From Streptococcus vicugnae (lineage in GTDB: Bacteria > Bacillota > Bacilli > Lactobacillales > Streptococcaceae), in assembly GCF_016461705.1 (NCBI RefSeq), contig NZ_JAEMHW010000002.1, forward strand, positions 558,001 through 622,000: a DNA stretch of 64,000 nucleotides. Direction: 5' to 3'. The notes below the pieces were generated by a model, which made no database searches, was not told where the DNA came from, and worked only from the letters and a program-made list of their open reading frames with translations. Shown here piece after piece: positions 24,965 to 34,102 of this stretch. A program made the position numbers and the translations under genes. How positions within the stretch are numbered: the first letter of the stretch is position 1; every line of letters begins with the position of its first letter.

Positions 24965-26119
24965 TCAATATTTCTCCTCTAGCTTATCACCAGAAACCGC
25001 AAAATAATTTAACAATAAGATACTACAGATTTCAATACTTGCTCCATAGTGTTCCATAGTATTAATAAAGAACGTCAATAAGAATAGTAAACTATGGAAA
25101 AGTGTGAATTTTTTTCCTTTTAACTGAATCATCAAAAGTAACGGATACATGCAAAAAAGAATAATACCTTGACGTAAAAGCGAATCAACGTAGAAACTAT
25201 CATCGTACATCATACTTCCATTGATTTCTGTAAAAATTGGAATGTTTCTTGGCAACCAGTTCAAGCCAAATTGTTCAAGATAAGCATGACCAATACTAGT
25301 ACGTCCAGTAAATAAATGATTTAATGTTACAAAGACAGGATTATCTGGAGTATAATATCTCGGCAAAGCAAGCCCAAGTCCAAACATTCCGATTACAATT
25401 GGCATGATAAGATATCCAGAAACTTTAACCTTTGATAGGATTGGTTTTAAGAAATAACACAAGATAATACCAAGTGCAATGAAAAATGATGTCCTTGAAT
25501 CCGTCACCGAAAAGACAAGCAAAGCTGCTAACAACATGATTATCCCACCATCAAAGCGATAAGGCTTTCTAAGCAGTGAAAAATCATAAATTAGAGTAAT
25601 GAAAAACATTCCAAGTGAATTTGGGTGCATAAATCCATATGAGTGTCGAATCAAATCCTTGCTTGAGCGATACATTGTCATATCAGAAATAATATGGCTA
25701 TTATAAGCAAACAGTACTAAGATTGCTACAAGTATCTTAAAATAAAATAGTGCTGCCACTAAATTATCATCTTCCCTATCAACACTAACCGATAACAAAA
25801 AGAAGACAATCATACTTAAATCATCTATTGAGGTATCCAGATAGCCTATTGTCGGTAAAAGTAGCATAAAAGCTAGCGCAAAAATTCCAGCTAAGACTTT
25901 TTCGATTGATAAGCCTGTCCTACGCAAATTCCACAAATAGATAGCCCAACCACCTGTAATAGCTAAACTCGGTAAGAAAAGCGAGATAGCTGGTGGCAAT
26001 GGATAACGTTTCAAAAACCAAGCTAGAAAAAGGACACAAAATTCTAAAAAATACAGTGCTCGATAAATGAGAAGCGAGTCTCCAGTTTCAGTCCTAAATA
26101 CTTTCTTTACCATCTCCAC
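24965..26119 (-). CDS. Wzy/O-antigen polymerase-like membrane protein
   Basis: A 384-residue integral membrane protein with about ten helices. The segment RHSYGFMHPNSLGMFF matches the G-F-x-H-P-N-x-x-G signature of Wzy/WaaL-type polymerases and ligases, and a long outer loop (about 260-320, including RTSIGHAYLEQFGLN) is where these enzymes have their active site. It may polymerise or ligate a cell-surface glycan. It starts 4 bp after the murF stop, so it is the last gene of a murF operon. No glycosyltransferases surround it, so it is not part of a visible capsule locus. Confidence 0.75.
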   Translation of the reverse strand: MEMVKKVFRTETGDSLLIYRALYFLEFCVLFLAWFLKRYPLPPAISLFLPSLAITGGWAIYLWNLRRTGLSIEKVLAGIFALAFMLLLPTIGYLDTSIDDLSMIVFFLLSVSVDREDDNLVAALFYFKILVAILVLFAYNSHIISDMTMYRSSKDLIRHSYGFMHPNSLGMFFITLIYDFSLLRKPYRFDGGIIMLLAALLVFSVTDSRTSFFIALGIILCYFLKPILSKVKVSGYLIMPIVIGMFGLGLALPRYYTPDNPVFVTLNHLFTGRTSIGHAYLEQFGLNWLPRNIPIFTEINGSMMYDDSFYVDSLLRQGIILFCMYPLLLMIQLKGKKFTLFHSLLFLLTFFINTMEHYGASIEICSILLLNYFAVSGDKLEEKY

Positions 26120-26123
26120 CTCA

Positions 26124-27488
26124 CTAGTTTTCCAATGCTTCTACAACTTTAGCGAGATGCATTGAATTACTTCCCTTCAGCAAGATTTGGTCAGCTGGTT
26201 GCAAGACTTTTTGAATCGTATCAAGCATGTCATCAAATTGATCTTCATCAGCTGTTTTCTTAAAGTAATAAACTTTACCGAGTGGGAACATTTGACTAGC
26301 AAGCTGTGCCAATTCTGCAATGTCTTCTCCGTAGAAAATAAGTGTGTCTAAAGTTTCAGGTGACAAGCTCATAATCATACGTTTGTGGAGTTCAACAGAC
26401 TGTTCACCTAGTTCTTTCATATCAGCAAGAACAGCAATTTTCTTACCACCTTCATTGGCAGGAATTTTAGAAAATGTCTCCAAAATCAAACGCATGGCTG
26501 TTGGATTAGCGTTATATACATCTGATAGAATGTCAGCACCGTTAGCTGCTTTTTTCCATTCTGTGCGATTACGTGTTAACTCAATATTTTCTAGAGCTTC
26601 AACGATATCATCATCAGAAATTGCTAATAACTTACCGACATAAGCTGCTACCATAGCATTTGTAGCATTGTATTTTCCTGGTACAGGAAGGGTAATTGGA
26701 CGATTAATAACATTTGTCGTAAACGTCAAAGAGTTTTTGCTTTCTTGTAAATCCTGGACAGAGATTTCTGCACCATCACCAAAACGAATAACCATTTGGC
26801 TTTCTGGCAAGTATGGATCAACAATTGGATCAGCCGGTGCAATCAAAATACCATCCGAATCCATTCCATCAACAATCTGAAGTTTACCTTCCGCGATTTT
26901 TTCGCGACTTCCGAAGAATTCTAAATGAGCTTCACCAATCAAAGTTACAACACCGATATGTGGTTTAGCAAGTTTTGACAAGAGATGAATATCTCCCATA
27001 TGATCTTGTCCCATTTCAAGAACAATCTTTTCAGTGTCATCTGGCATATGAAGTGCTGTGTAAGGCAAACCAATTTCATTGTTATAGTTGCCTTGAGTTT
27101 TATATGTCTTGTATTCTGTTGATAAAACAGCAGCAATCATATCTTTCGTTGTTGTCTTACCATTTGAACCAGTGACTGCGATAACATCAACGCGTTGTTT
27201 TTCAAGATAGTAGCTAGCAAGAGCTTGAAAAGCTTCTAAGCAATCATCAACTAAAATATAAGGGTGACCTTCTACTTCGCGTTCTGAAAAAGTTGCAACT
27301 GCACCATTTTCAAAAGCTGTTTCAATAAAATCGTGCCCATCACGCGCCCCTTTTAAAGGCAAAAACAAATCGCCTTTTTCAATCTTACGACTGTCAAATT
27401 CAATTTGTCTCAGAGGAACGTCATCAAAATCCGAAATAGTGTTCTTTGCGCCAACCACCTTGGCGACTTCGTGTAAGTTAAGTTTCAT
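26124..27488 (-). CDS. murF: UDP-N-acetylmuramoyl-tripeptide--D-alanyl-D-alanine ligase
   Basis: MurF adds D-Ala-D-Ala to the UDP-MurNAc tripeptide in the cytoplasm. The 454-residue protein has the Mur ligase N-terminal domain, the ATP loop VTGSNGKTTTKDM (about residues 107-120), GNYNNEIGLP, and the central NRTEWKK and DVYNANPTAMR motifs. Ddl, which makes its substrate, lies 2 kb upstream. The promoter TATAAT (27532-27537, minus) overlaps the BASS terminator. It reads into the Wzy-like gene. Confidence 0.97.
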   Translation of the reverse strand: MKLNLHEVAKVVGAKNTISDFDDVPLRQIEFDSRKIEKGDLFLPLKGARDGHDFIETAFENGAVATFSEREVEGHPYILVDDCLEAFQALASYYLEKQRVDVIAVTGSNGKTTTKDMIAAVLSTEYKTYKTQGNYNNEIGLPYTALHMPDDTEKIVLEMGQDHMGDIHLLSKLAKPHIGVVTLIGEAHLEFFGSREKIAEGKLQIVDGMDSDGILIAPADPIVDPYLPESQMVIRFGDGAEISVQDLQESKNSLTFTTNVINRPITLPVPGKYNATNAMVAAYVGKLLAISDDDIVEALENIELTRNRTEWKKAANGADILSDVYNANPTAMRLILETFSKIPANEGGKKIAVLADMKELGEQSVELHKRMIMSLSPETLDTLIFYGEDIAELAQLASQMFPLGKVYYFKKTADEDQFDDMLDTIQKVLQPADQILLKGSNSMHLAKVVEALEN

Positions 27489-27506
27489 TTTTTATTATCT
27501 CCATTA

Positions 27507-27528
27507 TAAAAAGAGCCTTTTGGCTCTT
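27507..27528 (-). terminator. Terminator of the BASS transporter gene
   Basis: AAGAGCC and GGCTCTT pair around four bases and are followed by TTTTT on the minus strand. It lies 3' of a TATAAT that probably serves murF. Confidence 0.8.
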
Positions 27529-27555
27529 CCTATTATATCACAAAATAAAGTGCTC

Positions 27556-28503
27556 TCAAGCATTTTCCTTACGGACCTTAGAATGATTCTTCCACCATGA
27601 AGACAAAATTGATCCAGAAATATTATGCCAAATTGAAAAAATCGTTGAGGGAATAGCTGCTTGTGGAACAAAATACTTCATTGCTAAAGTTGCCCCTAAG
27701 CTTGAGTCCTGCATTCCTACCTCAAATGTAATAGCTTTTTGTTGAGGTTCTTCCAAATGAAGAAGCTTTGAAAAGACAAAACCAAGCCCATAACCACAAA
27801 GATTGTGTAACATAACAACAGGAATAACTAAAGCTGTTGCTGTTGTAAAAATATTAGCATGATTTGCTGAGACAACCGCACCAATAATCAAAAGAATCGC
27901 TAGTTGTGAGATTAAAGGCATCAACTGAATAATGGCATTGATTTTTTTACCTAAAAGTGTATGAACCAACACCCCTAAAATGATTGGCACTACAACAATT
28001 CTTAAAGTTGAAAGAAAAAGACTTGCTGCTGGTACAGCAATAAATTGCCCTGCTAAAATCGATAACAATAAAGGAAGCATAATTGGCGCAAGAAGTGTTG
28101 AAAGGATTTCAATAGAAACATCCAAAGCAACATCTCCTCCAGCCAAAAAAGCCATCACACTAGAAGACGTTCCACTTGGACAAGATCCAACTAAAATGAC
28201 CCCCGCTGCTGTTGCTCCTGTTAAATGAAAAATATGACATAAAAGCCAAGCTAAACTTGGCATAATAATATAATGTGCCACTGTACCTAGAATGACAGGA
28301 ATTGGACGTTTAGAAATACGGATAAAATCTTCAGTCTGAAGTGTCAGCCCCATCCCAAAAAGAATAATTCCCAACAAATATGATGTATTAGGGATAACCC
28401 AGGTACTAGTCTGAGGTAAGAGATAATTAAAGAAAGCCCAAATAATAACAACCAAGGTAAACCATTTACTAAGTTGTTTTGAAAAATCAGTTAGTTTTTC
28501 CAT
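27556..28503 (-). CDS. BASS-family (bile acid:sodium symporter-like) transporter
   Basis: A 315-residue membrane protein with nine to ten helices and the BASS signatures FGMGLTLQTEDF, VGSCPSGTSSSVMAFLAGGDVALDVS and the second crossover region FEVGMQDSSLGATLAMKYF. Bacterial members import small organic acids with sodium; the substrate here is unknown. I chose the ATG at 28503 (MEKLTDF), which has AGGAG six bases upstream; the overlapping ATG at 28506 is the alternative. It is divergent from folT and has its own terminator. Confidence 0.9.
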   Translation of the reverse strand: MEKLTDFSKQLSKWFTLVVIIWAFFNYLLPQTSTWVIPNTSYLLGIILFGMGLTLQTEDFIRISKRPIPVILGTVAHYIIMPSLAWLLCHIFHLTGATAAGVILVGSCPSGTSSSVMAFLAGGDVALDVSIEILSTLLAPIMLPLLLSILAGQFIAVPAASLFLSTLRIVVVPIILGVLVHTLLGKKINAIIQLMPLISQLAILLIIGAVVSANHANIFTTATALVIPVVMLHNLCGYGLGFVFSKLLHLEEPQQKAITFEVGMQDSSLGATLAMKYFVPQAAIPSTIFSIWHNISGSILSSWWKNHSKVRKENA

Positions 28504-28629
28504 CATTTTCTCCTTAACTAAAAAGCTTTTTATCAGCAAAGCCTTTGATTTTTACAGCTTCATTATACGACTAATTTCAGAATTTTCAATCTTTTTACGT
28601 AATCATTTTCATTTATTTTCCAGGTCATA

Positions 28630-28657
28630 TTCAAAAGAATCTTTTTTGTGATACAAT
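28630..28657 (+). promoter_or_regulatory. folT promoter
   Basis: TTCAAA (28630-28635), 16 bp, TACAAT (28652-28657) with a TG one base before the -10 region. Transcription would start near 28664, ahead of the riboswitch. Confidence 0.6.
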
Positions 28658-28683
28658 AAACCTGTAAGGAGATAAAACCTTAC

Positions 28684-28772
28684 ACAGAGTAGATGATTCG
28701 CGTTAAGTGTGTGTGAATGGGATGTCGTCACACAACGAAGCAATTTGCGCGGTGAATCGTTGCATCCGCTGT
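28684..28772 (+). promoter_or_regulatory. Tetrahydrofolate (THF) riboswitch aptamer
   Basis: The core blocks AGAGTAGATGATTCGCGTT, GTGTGTGAATGGGATG, CACACAACGAAGC and GCGCGGTGAATCGTTGCATC follow the THF riboswitch consensus almost base for base, as in other streptococcal folT leaders. P1 is formed by ACAG (28684-28687) and CTGT (28769-28772). The expression platform is 28768-28812: an anti-P1 hairpin and a Shine-Dalgarno sequestering stem (see findings). Confidence 0.93.
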
Positions 28773-28812
28773 TATTTTTTAACAGCTCCAGTTTTATGTT
28801 TTAAAAAGGAGC
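28768..28812 (+). promoter_or_regulatory. Expression platform of the THF riboswitch
   Basis: GCTGTTA (28768-28774) pairs with TAACAGC (28780-28786), competing with P1. GCTCC (28785-28789) can pair with GGAGC (28808-28812), the folT Shine-Dalgarno. The two hairpins share bases 28785-28786 and exclude each other. Confidence 0.65.
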
Positions 28813-28816
28813 AAAC

Positions 28817-29374
28817 ATGAAAAACATTTTTCAAACACCCAAACTCACCCCTAAGCGCTTAGTTAGTCTTGCTATGTTAATTGCGCTTGCTTTCATTGTC
28901 GGGAAATTCTCAATTCCCATCATTCCACAACAATTAGTGGTTAGTTTAACCTTTATTGTCAATACTATTATTGGAATGATTGCTTGTCCTATCTGGGGAG
29001 CTATCAGCCTTGCTATTCTTGATGTTGTCGATAACTTATCAAGTGGTGCTGGTAACTTTATCATTTGGTGGACTATCATGGAAGCTGTTCAGGGCTTTTT
29101 CTATGGTCTTTTCTTCTACGGAAAAGAAATCAGCTGGTCAAGTAAACACGATTGGCTTCACGTCACATTTGCCACACTCGTAACTATGCTGATTGGAACC
29201 TTTATCTTCACACCACTGCTTGTTCAAATATACTTTGGTGTGCCATTCTGGGCACAGTATCTTGCAGGACGTTGGCTCAAAATTTTTGAAATTCCACTAC
29301 GTATTATCATTACTATGCTTGTCGTACCAAAACTACAGAAAATTCCAGAATTGCGCAAGCTTGCAAATCTATAA
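28817..29374 (+). CDS. folT: Folate ECF transporter S component
   Basis: FolT is the substrate-binding membrane subunit that, with a shared EcfA/A'/T module encoded elsewhere, imports folates. The 185-residue protein has six predicted helices and the S-component features of the FolT group (RLVSLAMLIALAFIVGKF near the N-terminus for EcfT contact, AGRWLKIFEIPLRI near the C-terminus). The upstream THF riboswitch fixes the substrate class. The Shine-Dalgarno AAGGAG is part of the switch. A terminator follows. Confidence 0.93.
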   Translation: MKNIFQTPKLTPKRLVSLAMLIALAFIVGKFSIPIIPQQLVVSLTFIVNTIIGMIACPIWGAISLAILDVVDNLSSGAGNFIIWWTIMEAVQGFFYGLFFYGKEISWSSKHDWLHVTFATLVTMLIGTFIFTPLLVQIYFGVPFWAQYLAGRWLKIFEIPLRIIITMLVVPKLQKIPELRKLANL

Positions 29375-29380
29375 ACAAAA

Positions 29381-29416
29381 AATCTCAGAGAGTTATCCCA
29401 TCTCTGAGGTTATTTT
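29381..29416 (+). terminator. Terminator of folT
   Basis: CTCAGAGA and TCTCTGAG pair around 9 nt and are followed by TTATTTTTG. Confidence 0.8.
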
Positions 29417-29424
29417 TGTACAGT

Positions 29425-29451
29425 AAAAAAGCACCTAACGGTGCTTCTTTT
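29425..29451 (-). terminator. Terminator of ddl
   Basis: AAGCACC and GGTGCTT pair around four bases and are followed on the minus strand by TTTTTTA. It is adjacent to the ddl stop and could also back up folT. Confidence 0.85.
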
Positions 29452-30498
29452 TTAGATCAAGTGGCTTTCGCGTTTTTCAAACATTTCTTTAGCCAACTCA
29501 ACTAATTTTTCAATCAAATCAGAATAAGCAAGTCCCATGTTTTCCCATAGAAGTGGATACATTGACCATTGTGTGAAACCAGGCATTGTATTCAATTCGT
29601 TAAGGTAAACATTACCTTCTTCAGTCAAGAAGAAATCGCAGCGTGACAATCCGCATCCGCCGATAGCACGAAAAGCTGTTGTTGCATAACCACGCATTTC
29701 TTCCATAATGTCGCTATCGATATGTGCTGGAATATCCATAGTAATTTTATTATCGATGTATTTAGCATCGTAATCATAGAAAGCAACGTCTTTAACAACT
29801 TCACCAGGCAATGTTGTTTTCACATCAGCATTTCCTAAAATACCAACTTCGATTTCACGCGCATTGACACCAGTTTCAATAAGAATACGGCTATCATATT
29901 TAAGGGCAAAATCAATAGCAGTGCGAAGAGCTGCTTCGTCTTCAGCTTTTGAAATACCTACTGAAGAACCCATGTTAGCTGGTTTAACAAAGACTGGATA
30001 AGTCAATTTTTCATTTACTTCAGCAACCGCTTTTTCAAGATCAGCCCCTTCAACATAAGTCACGTAAGCAACAAGTGGTACACCTGCAGACTCAAGAACG
30101 TGTTTTGTTGAAATTTTATCCATGGCAACACTTGATGACAAGATGTTAGTTCCAACGTAAGGCATTTTAAGAATTTCAAGGAAGCCTTGGATTGAACCGT
30201 CTTCTCCCATTGGTCCATGAAGAACAGGGAAAACAACTGCTCCTTCTTCATAAATATCACTTGGTTTAATTTTTTGACTTTCAACAACTGTGTCGTTAGT
30301 CATCAATTTTTCATCATCAGCTGGTTTACTTGAAAATTCTTGTGTTTTGATAAAATCACCAGATTTTGTGATGAAGTAAGTTTTCACAAAGAATTTGTCA
30401 TAATTAATCGCACGCATGACACTTTCAGCTGATAATACAGATACTTCACGCTCCGCAGAACGTCCACCATAAAGTAAAACAAGCGTTTCTTTTGCCAT
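29452..30498 (-). CDS. ddl: D-alanine--D-alanine ligase
   Basis: Ddl joins two D-alanines with ATP for peptidoglycan synthesis. The 348-residue protein has the N-terminal [16 protein letters not shown], the ATP-grasp core with [15 protein letters not shown] and the metal-binding end [17 protein letters not shown]. The SMYP ending with the F-type residue near the omega loop is typical of ligases that make D-Ala-D-Ala rather than D-Ala-D-Lac, but that is inference. The 222 bp upstream (30499-30720) hold no gene I can support. Confidence 0.96.
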   Translation of the reverse strand: MAKETLVLLYGGRSAEREVSVLSAESVMRAINYDKFFVKTYFITKSGDFIKTQEFSSKPADDEKLMTNDTVVESQKIKPSDIYEEGAVVFPVLHGPMGEDGSIQGFLEILKMPYVGTNILSSSVAMDKISTKHVLESAGVPLVAYVTYVEGADLEKAVAEVNEKLTYPVFVKPANMGSSVGISKAEDEAALRTAIDFALKYDSRILIETGVNAREIEVGILGNADVKTTLPGEVVKDVAFYDYDAKYIDNKITMDIPAHIDSDIMEEMRGYATTAFRAIGGCGLSRCDFFLTEEGNVYLNELNTMPGFTQWSMYPLLWENMGLAYSDLIEKLVELAKEMFEKRESHLI

Positions 30499-30720
30499 AA
30501 ACTTTAATTACCTGAACAGAAAAAAGGTACCAAGTCTTAATACACTTAATAACATTTTTCATCGAACCAAGAAGCTTTACAAAACAAGCCAAATCTTAGT
30601 TCAAGTTCAATTCCTTTTCTATTACAATTTCCTAATTATCATACCACAAAAGAAGCCGTCTTTCAAACTCCTACAGCCATAAGATGGAAGATAATATAAC
30701 AAAGAAAAGAAAGAAATTTT

Positions 30721-31086
30721 TTAGTCATCATAAGGAAAATAGTGTTCAGTTTTTGATTGAAACTCTGAAAGTTTGATAATCTTTTTATCTTCATCAAAAT
30801 CTGCTATGGTTACACCATCAAAATTATCTATACCTCCTTCATAACAACATTTAAAATACCACTCAACTACTATTGATTTATCATTTTCAATAATACGTTT
30901 TATTGTCCACTCCAAAACTTTTCCTTTATTATTCCAATTTTCAAACCAAGTTATAATCTGTGATAACCCATGATACTCTGGTCCATAACTTTCAGAATAC
31001 ACCGCTTGTTCTGCAAAAACATCTTTAAGTACCTCAGCATCATTATCTAGCCAAGACTGAAAATATGCCATTATAATCTCTTTCAT
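30721..31086 (-). CDS. SnoaL/NTF2-like protein
   Basis: A 121-residue protein with the NTF2/SnoaL cone-shaped fold: an N-terminal helix containing the common YFQSWLDNDAEVLKDVFAE, then GLSQIITWFENWN and a series of strands (VVEWYFKC, IADFDEDKKIIKLSEFQSK). Such proteins serve as small cytoplasmic enzymes or ligand-binding domains; no function can be assigned. GGAG lies 8 nt before the ATG at 31086. It sits between ddl and recR with its own spacing. Confidence 0.75.
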   Translation of the reverse strand: MKEIIMAYFQSWLDNDAEVLKDVFAEQAVYSESYGPEYHGLSQIITWFENWNNKGKVLEWTIKRIIENDKSIVVEWYFKCCYEGGIDNFDGVTIADFDEDKKIIKLSEFQSKTEHYFPYDD

Positions 31087-31158
31087 AAAGTACGCTCCAA
31101 TTGTATTGATTGTTTTACTTTATTGTATAACGACTATCCAATAAGTTCAATGACAAGC

Positions 31159-31182
31159 AAAAAGCAGCCTTCCGCTGCTTTT
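31159..31182 (-). terminator. Terminator of recR
   Basis: AAGCAGC and GCTGCTT pair around five bases with flanking A and T runs. Confidence 0.85.
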
Positions 31183-31190
31183 CTTACATT

Positions 31191-31787
31191 CTACAATTCT
31201 GTTCGGTTTTCAATAGCACGAAGTAGGGTAACTTCGTCAGCATATTCGATATCAGAACCAACGGCAAGCCCACGCGCTAAGCGTGTCACTTTGATTCCAG
31301 CTGGTTTTAGAACACGTGAGATGTACATTGATGTCGCTTCACCATCTGCTGTTGCATTGGTTGCAATAATCACTTCGTTGACTTCACTATCCATTAAACG
31401 TGTAATCAATGATTTCAAATTAATATCATCTGGTCCGACACCATTCATTGGTGAAATCAAACCATGTAAAACATGATACAAACCATGATATTCTTGAATT
31501 TTTTCCATGGCTGAAACATCTTTGGAATCTTCGACAACTAAAATAACAGAACGATCGCGAGTCTGATCTGTACAAATGCTGCACGGATCTTCATCTGTTA
31601 AATTACCACAAACAGAACAATATGTTAATTCACGTTTAGCAGCCAATAAATTCTTGGCAAATTCATTTACCTCTTCGTCTGACATTCCAATAGTATAGAA
31701 AGCTAAACGGGTAGCTGTTTTAATCCCAATTCCTGGTAATTTTGTAAAACTATCAATTAACTTTGCAATTGGTGTTGGGTAGAGCAT
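31191..31787 (-). CDS. recR: Recombination protein RecR
   Basis: RecR works with RecF and RecO to load RecA at gaps. The 198-residue protein has the helix-hairpin-helix ([19 protein letters not shown]), a four-cysteine zinc finger (C-x2-C, C-x2-C in YCSVCGNL and PCSICTDQ) and a Toprim domain ([14 protein letters not shown]). It follows pbp2b by 60 bp, the usual streptococcal arrangement, with a hairpin (31815-31837, CGAGTCG paired with CGACTCG) in between. Confidence 0.97.
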   Translation of the reverse strand: MLYPTPIAKLIDSFTKLPGIGIKTATRLAFYTIGMSDEEVNEFAKNLLAAKRELTYCSVCGNLTDEDPCSICTDQTRDRSVILVVEDSKDVSAMEKIQEYHGLYHVLHGLISPMNGVGPDDINLKSLITRLMDSEVNEVIIATNATADGEATSMYISRVLKPAGIKVTRLARGLAVGSDIEYADEVTLLRAIENRTEL

Positions 31788-31847
31788 AGCCTCTCCTTTC
31801 CTCTGATAAAGCCGCGAGTCGACTTTTTGCCGACTCGAACTTTGTTA

Positions 31848-33929
31848 TTATTTATTAGCGTAAGTTGACATATACAAGTTAATAATGTCACGTGCAATTA
31901 ATTGGTTAGGGTGATTATCGTCACTTGTTAAGTGCGGAATAATAACCGCAACTGCAATTTTTGAATCATTATTTTTTGAGTAATCATAAGCAAGAACACT
32001 CAAATTGACAGTTGTCACAGCATTGCCATTGTCATCAGGGGCATATGTTTCGGCAGTCCCTGTCTTACCGGCAATCGTAACATTTCCTCTCATATGAGTA
32101 CCAGTTGCATAACCACTTGTACTATTAACTACTTGGTAGAAACCTTGTTGAAGCAGAGCCATATCGCTACTTGAAATGTTCACCTTGTTCAAAACATTTG
32201 TCTCAATTGTCTTAGATAAAGTTCCAAGCCCTGTCGTTCCATCATTATCGTAAATACTATCAACGATATGCGGTGCTACACGATTACCACCATTTGCCAC
32301 AGTAGCTGCGTATTGAGCCAGTTGCATTGGTGTATAAGAATCGTACTGACCGAACGCTTCTGTTAAGACATTACCTGGACTATAATCATCTGATAGGTAA
32401 CCAGTAGTTGTTTCTGGAAGATCGATGCCAGTGCTTGTACCCATACCATATTCAGCATAGGTTGCACGAAGTTGTTCCATAGCTTCTTTTGTACCACTTG
32501 TTGCAAGTGCCATACCTGAATAATATTCTTGGCCCATCATCTTAAGAGCAACTTGAACCATATAGGTATTTGAAGAGTACTCAAGGGCTTGAACAGCTGT
32601 GATGTTTGTCGCACCATTTCCTGTGAACCATGATTTAATAGATGGTGAACCAGCAAGGTTAATTGATTGGTCAGCAATCACTTGGTTACCAGAAATAGCG
32701 TTATTTTCCCATCCAGAACTAATAGTCGCCGCTTTGACAACTGACCCTGGAACAAAGTTATCGTTAATCGTACCAAGAGCATCTAGCGTCGTTGTTGATG
32801 AACCAGTGTCATGCGACAAACCAGCCATCGCTAAAATAGCTCCTGTTTGAGGATTCAATGCAACAGCATAGGCACCTTCTGAATAAGTAGCAAAGCCTGC
32901 TGCAATAGATGCTCCATAATACTGATTTAAGATATTTTCAACACCAGTTTGAAAATCTGAATTAACGGTCAACTTCAAGTTCTTACCAGCTTTACCTTCG
33001 CTAGTAACGTTATCTGAAATGACATTACCATTTTTATCAGTTGTGATTTCACGAACAGTATGTGTACCTTGTAAATCATCTTCGTAGGCTTTTTCAAGAT
33101 AAGATGTTCCAACTCGGTCATTCATTGAATAACCTTTAGCAAGATACTCTTCTGCTTCTTCAGCTGGTAAACCAGATTGTTTTGATGATACCGTACCGAT
33201 AAGGGTTGAAAGCGAACCTGTTGATGTTTGACGATCCCAGTCAGTAGCAATAGAAATCCCTGATAATTTTGAACGATTTGCAGTGATGTATGCAATTTGT
33301 TCATCTGTTAAATCACCAGTTGTTAAATTAACCGTACTAAAAGTTGAGGCAGCATTCATTTGACTAAAAATATAAACCAACTTCAACTCATCTTCAGAAT
33401 AATTAATCTCATCATCTGTTACTGCTTTAACAGCGTTAGCATAAACTTTAGATTCGGTTAAATTATTCCCATAATTATCATATTTTTGATTATCAGGAAG
33501 ACTCTTAACAACTTTAGCATAAGTGTCTGAATCAGCCAAATAATAATCTTTTTTCTGACGTGTTGTCACATTAGTTTCTGTAAAATCAACCAGTGTTGAT
33601 AGGGTTCTTGCTAAGTTCTTCATTTCCTCAGCAGTGATTGTATTACTACGTGTAAAGGCAACAACCTGCTTAACATTATTAGAGACTAATAAATTTCCTG
33701 CAGCATCAAAAATTTGCCCACGGGGACTTGATGACGTCACTTTATAGGTCGTTGATGAATTTAACTTATCATCATAAAAAGATTTATTTAAAATTTGCAT
33801 CTGCGCTAATCTTAAAATAATAATTGAAAATAAGACAACGATAACCGCAAAAATCAAGTAAATTCGTTTTGTGATACTGGTTGTTTTTTTGGCAATTTTA
33901 ATCTTGCTCAATCTCTTCTTAACTGACAT
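31848..33929 (-). CDS. pbp2b: Penicillin-binding protein 2B (class B transpeptidase)
   Basis: A 693-residue class B PBP of the elongation machinery. It has a basic cytoplasmic tail, one membrane helix (about 23-42), a PBP dimer domain (about 60-300) and a transpeptidase domain with SVVK (active Ser396), SSN (452-454) and KTG (622-624). Relative to class B PBPs of other bacteria it has the streptococcal PBP2b features. It is the direct partner of recR downstream, and the neighbouring ddl and murF make its substrate. It is a target of beta-lactams. Confidence 0.95.
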   Translation of the reverse strand: MSVKKRLSKIKIAKKTTSITKRIYLIFAVIVVLFSIIILRLAQMQILNKSFYDDKLNSSTTYKVTSSSPRGQIFDAAGNLLVSNNVKQVVAFTRSNTITAEEMKNLARTLSTLVDFTETNVTTRQKKDYYLADSDTYAKVVKSLPDNQKYDNYGNNLTESKVYANAVKAVTDDEINYSEDELKLVYIFSQMNAASTFSTVNLTTGDLTDEQIAYITANRSKLSGISIATDWDRQTSTGSLSTLIGTVSSKQSGLPAEEAEEYLAKGYSMNDRVGTSYLEKAYEDDLQGTHTVREITTDKNGNVISDNVTSEGKAGKNLKLTVNSDFQTGVENILNQYYGASIAAGFATYSEGAYAVALNPQTGAILAMAGLSHDTGSSTTTLDALGTINDNFVPGSVVKAATISSGWENNAISGNQVIADQSINLAGSPSIKSWFTGNGATNITAVQALEYSSNTYMVQVALKMMGQEYYSGMALATSGTKEAMEQLRATYAEYGMGTSTGIDLPETTTGYLSDDYSPGNVLTEAFGQYDSYTPMQLAQYAATVANGGNRVAPHIVDSIYDNDGTTGLGTLSKTIETNVLNKVNISSSDMALLQQGFYQVVNSTSGYATGTHMRGNVTIAGKTGTAETYAPDDNGNAVTTVNLSVLAYDYSKNNDSKIAVAVIIPHLTSDDNHPNQLIARDIINLYMSTYANK

Positions 33930-34069
33930 TCTTTCCTCACAATTAAAAGCTTCGTTTTATATTTTATCACAATTTACTTAAAAGAGAGTGACACAAAATG
34001 TAAAACTTTCACTTTTTTACATAGTATTTTTTCAAGAAAATTTGCAAGAAAAATTGAGTCATTTTAAGC

Positions 34070-34096
34070 AAAAAAAAGGAGGAAGTTTATTCCTCC
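34070..34096 (-). terminator. Terminator of niaX
   Basis: GGAGGAA and TTCCTCC pair around five bases and are followed on the minus strand by eight T. Confidence 0.85.
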
Positions 34097-34102
34097 ACCA
34101 TA

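Noticed and set aside
30499..30720. Possible small gene or leader element upstream of ddl
   Set aside because: One short plus-strand frame from about 30684 lacks a ribosome site and overlaps the neighbouring gene antisense; no riboswitch motif seen.
31815..31837. Hairpin between pbp2b and recR taken as a terminator
   Set aside because: The stem is good but no T-run follows, so read-through into recR is more likely.
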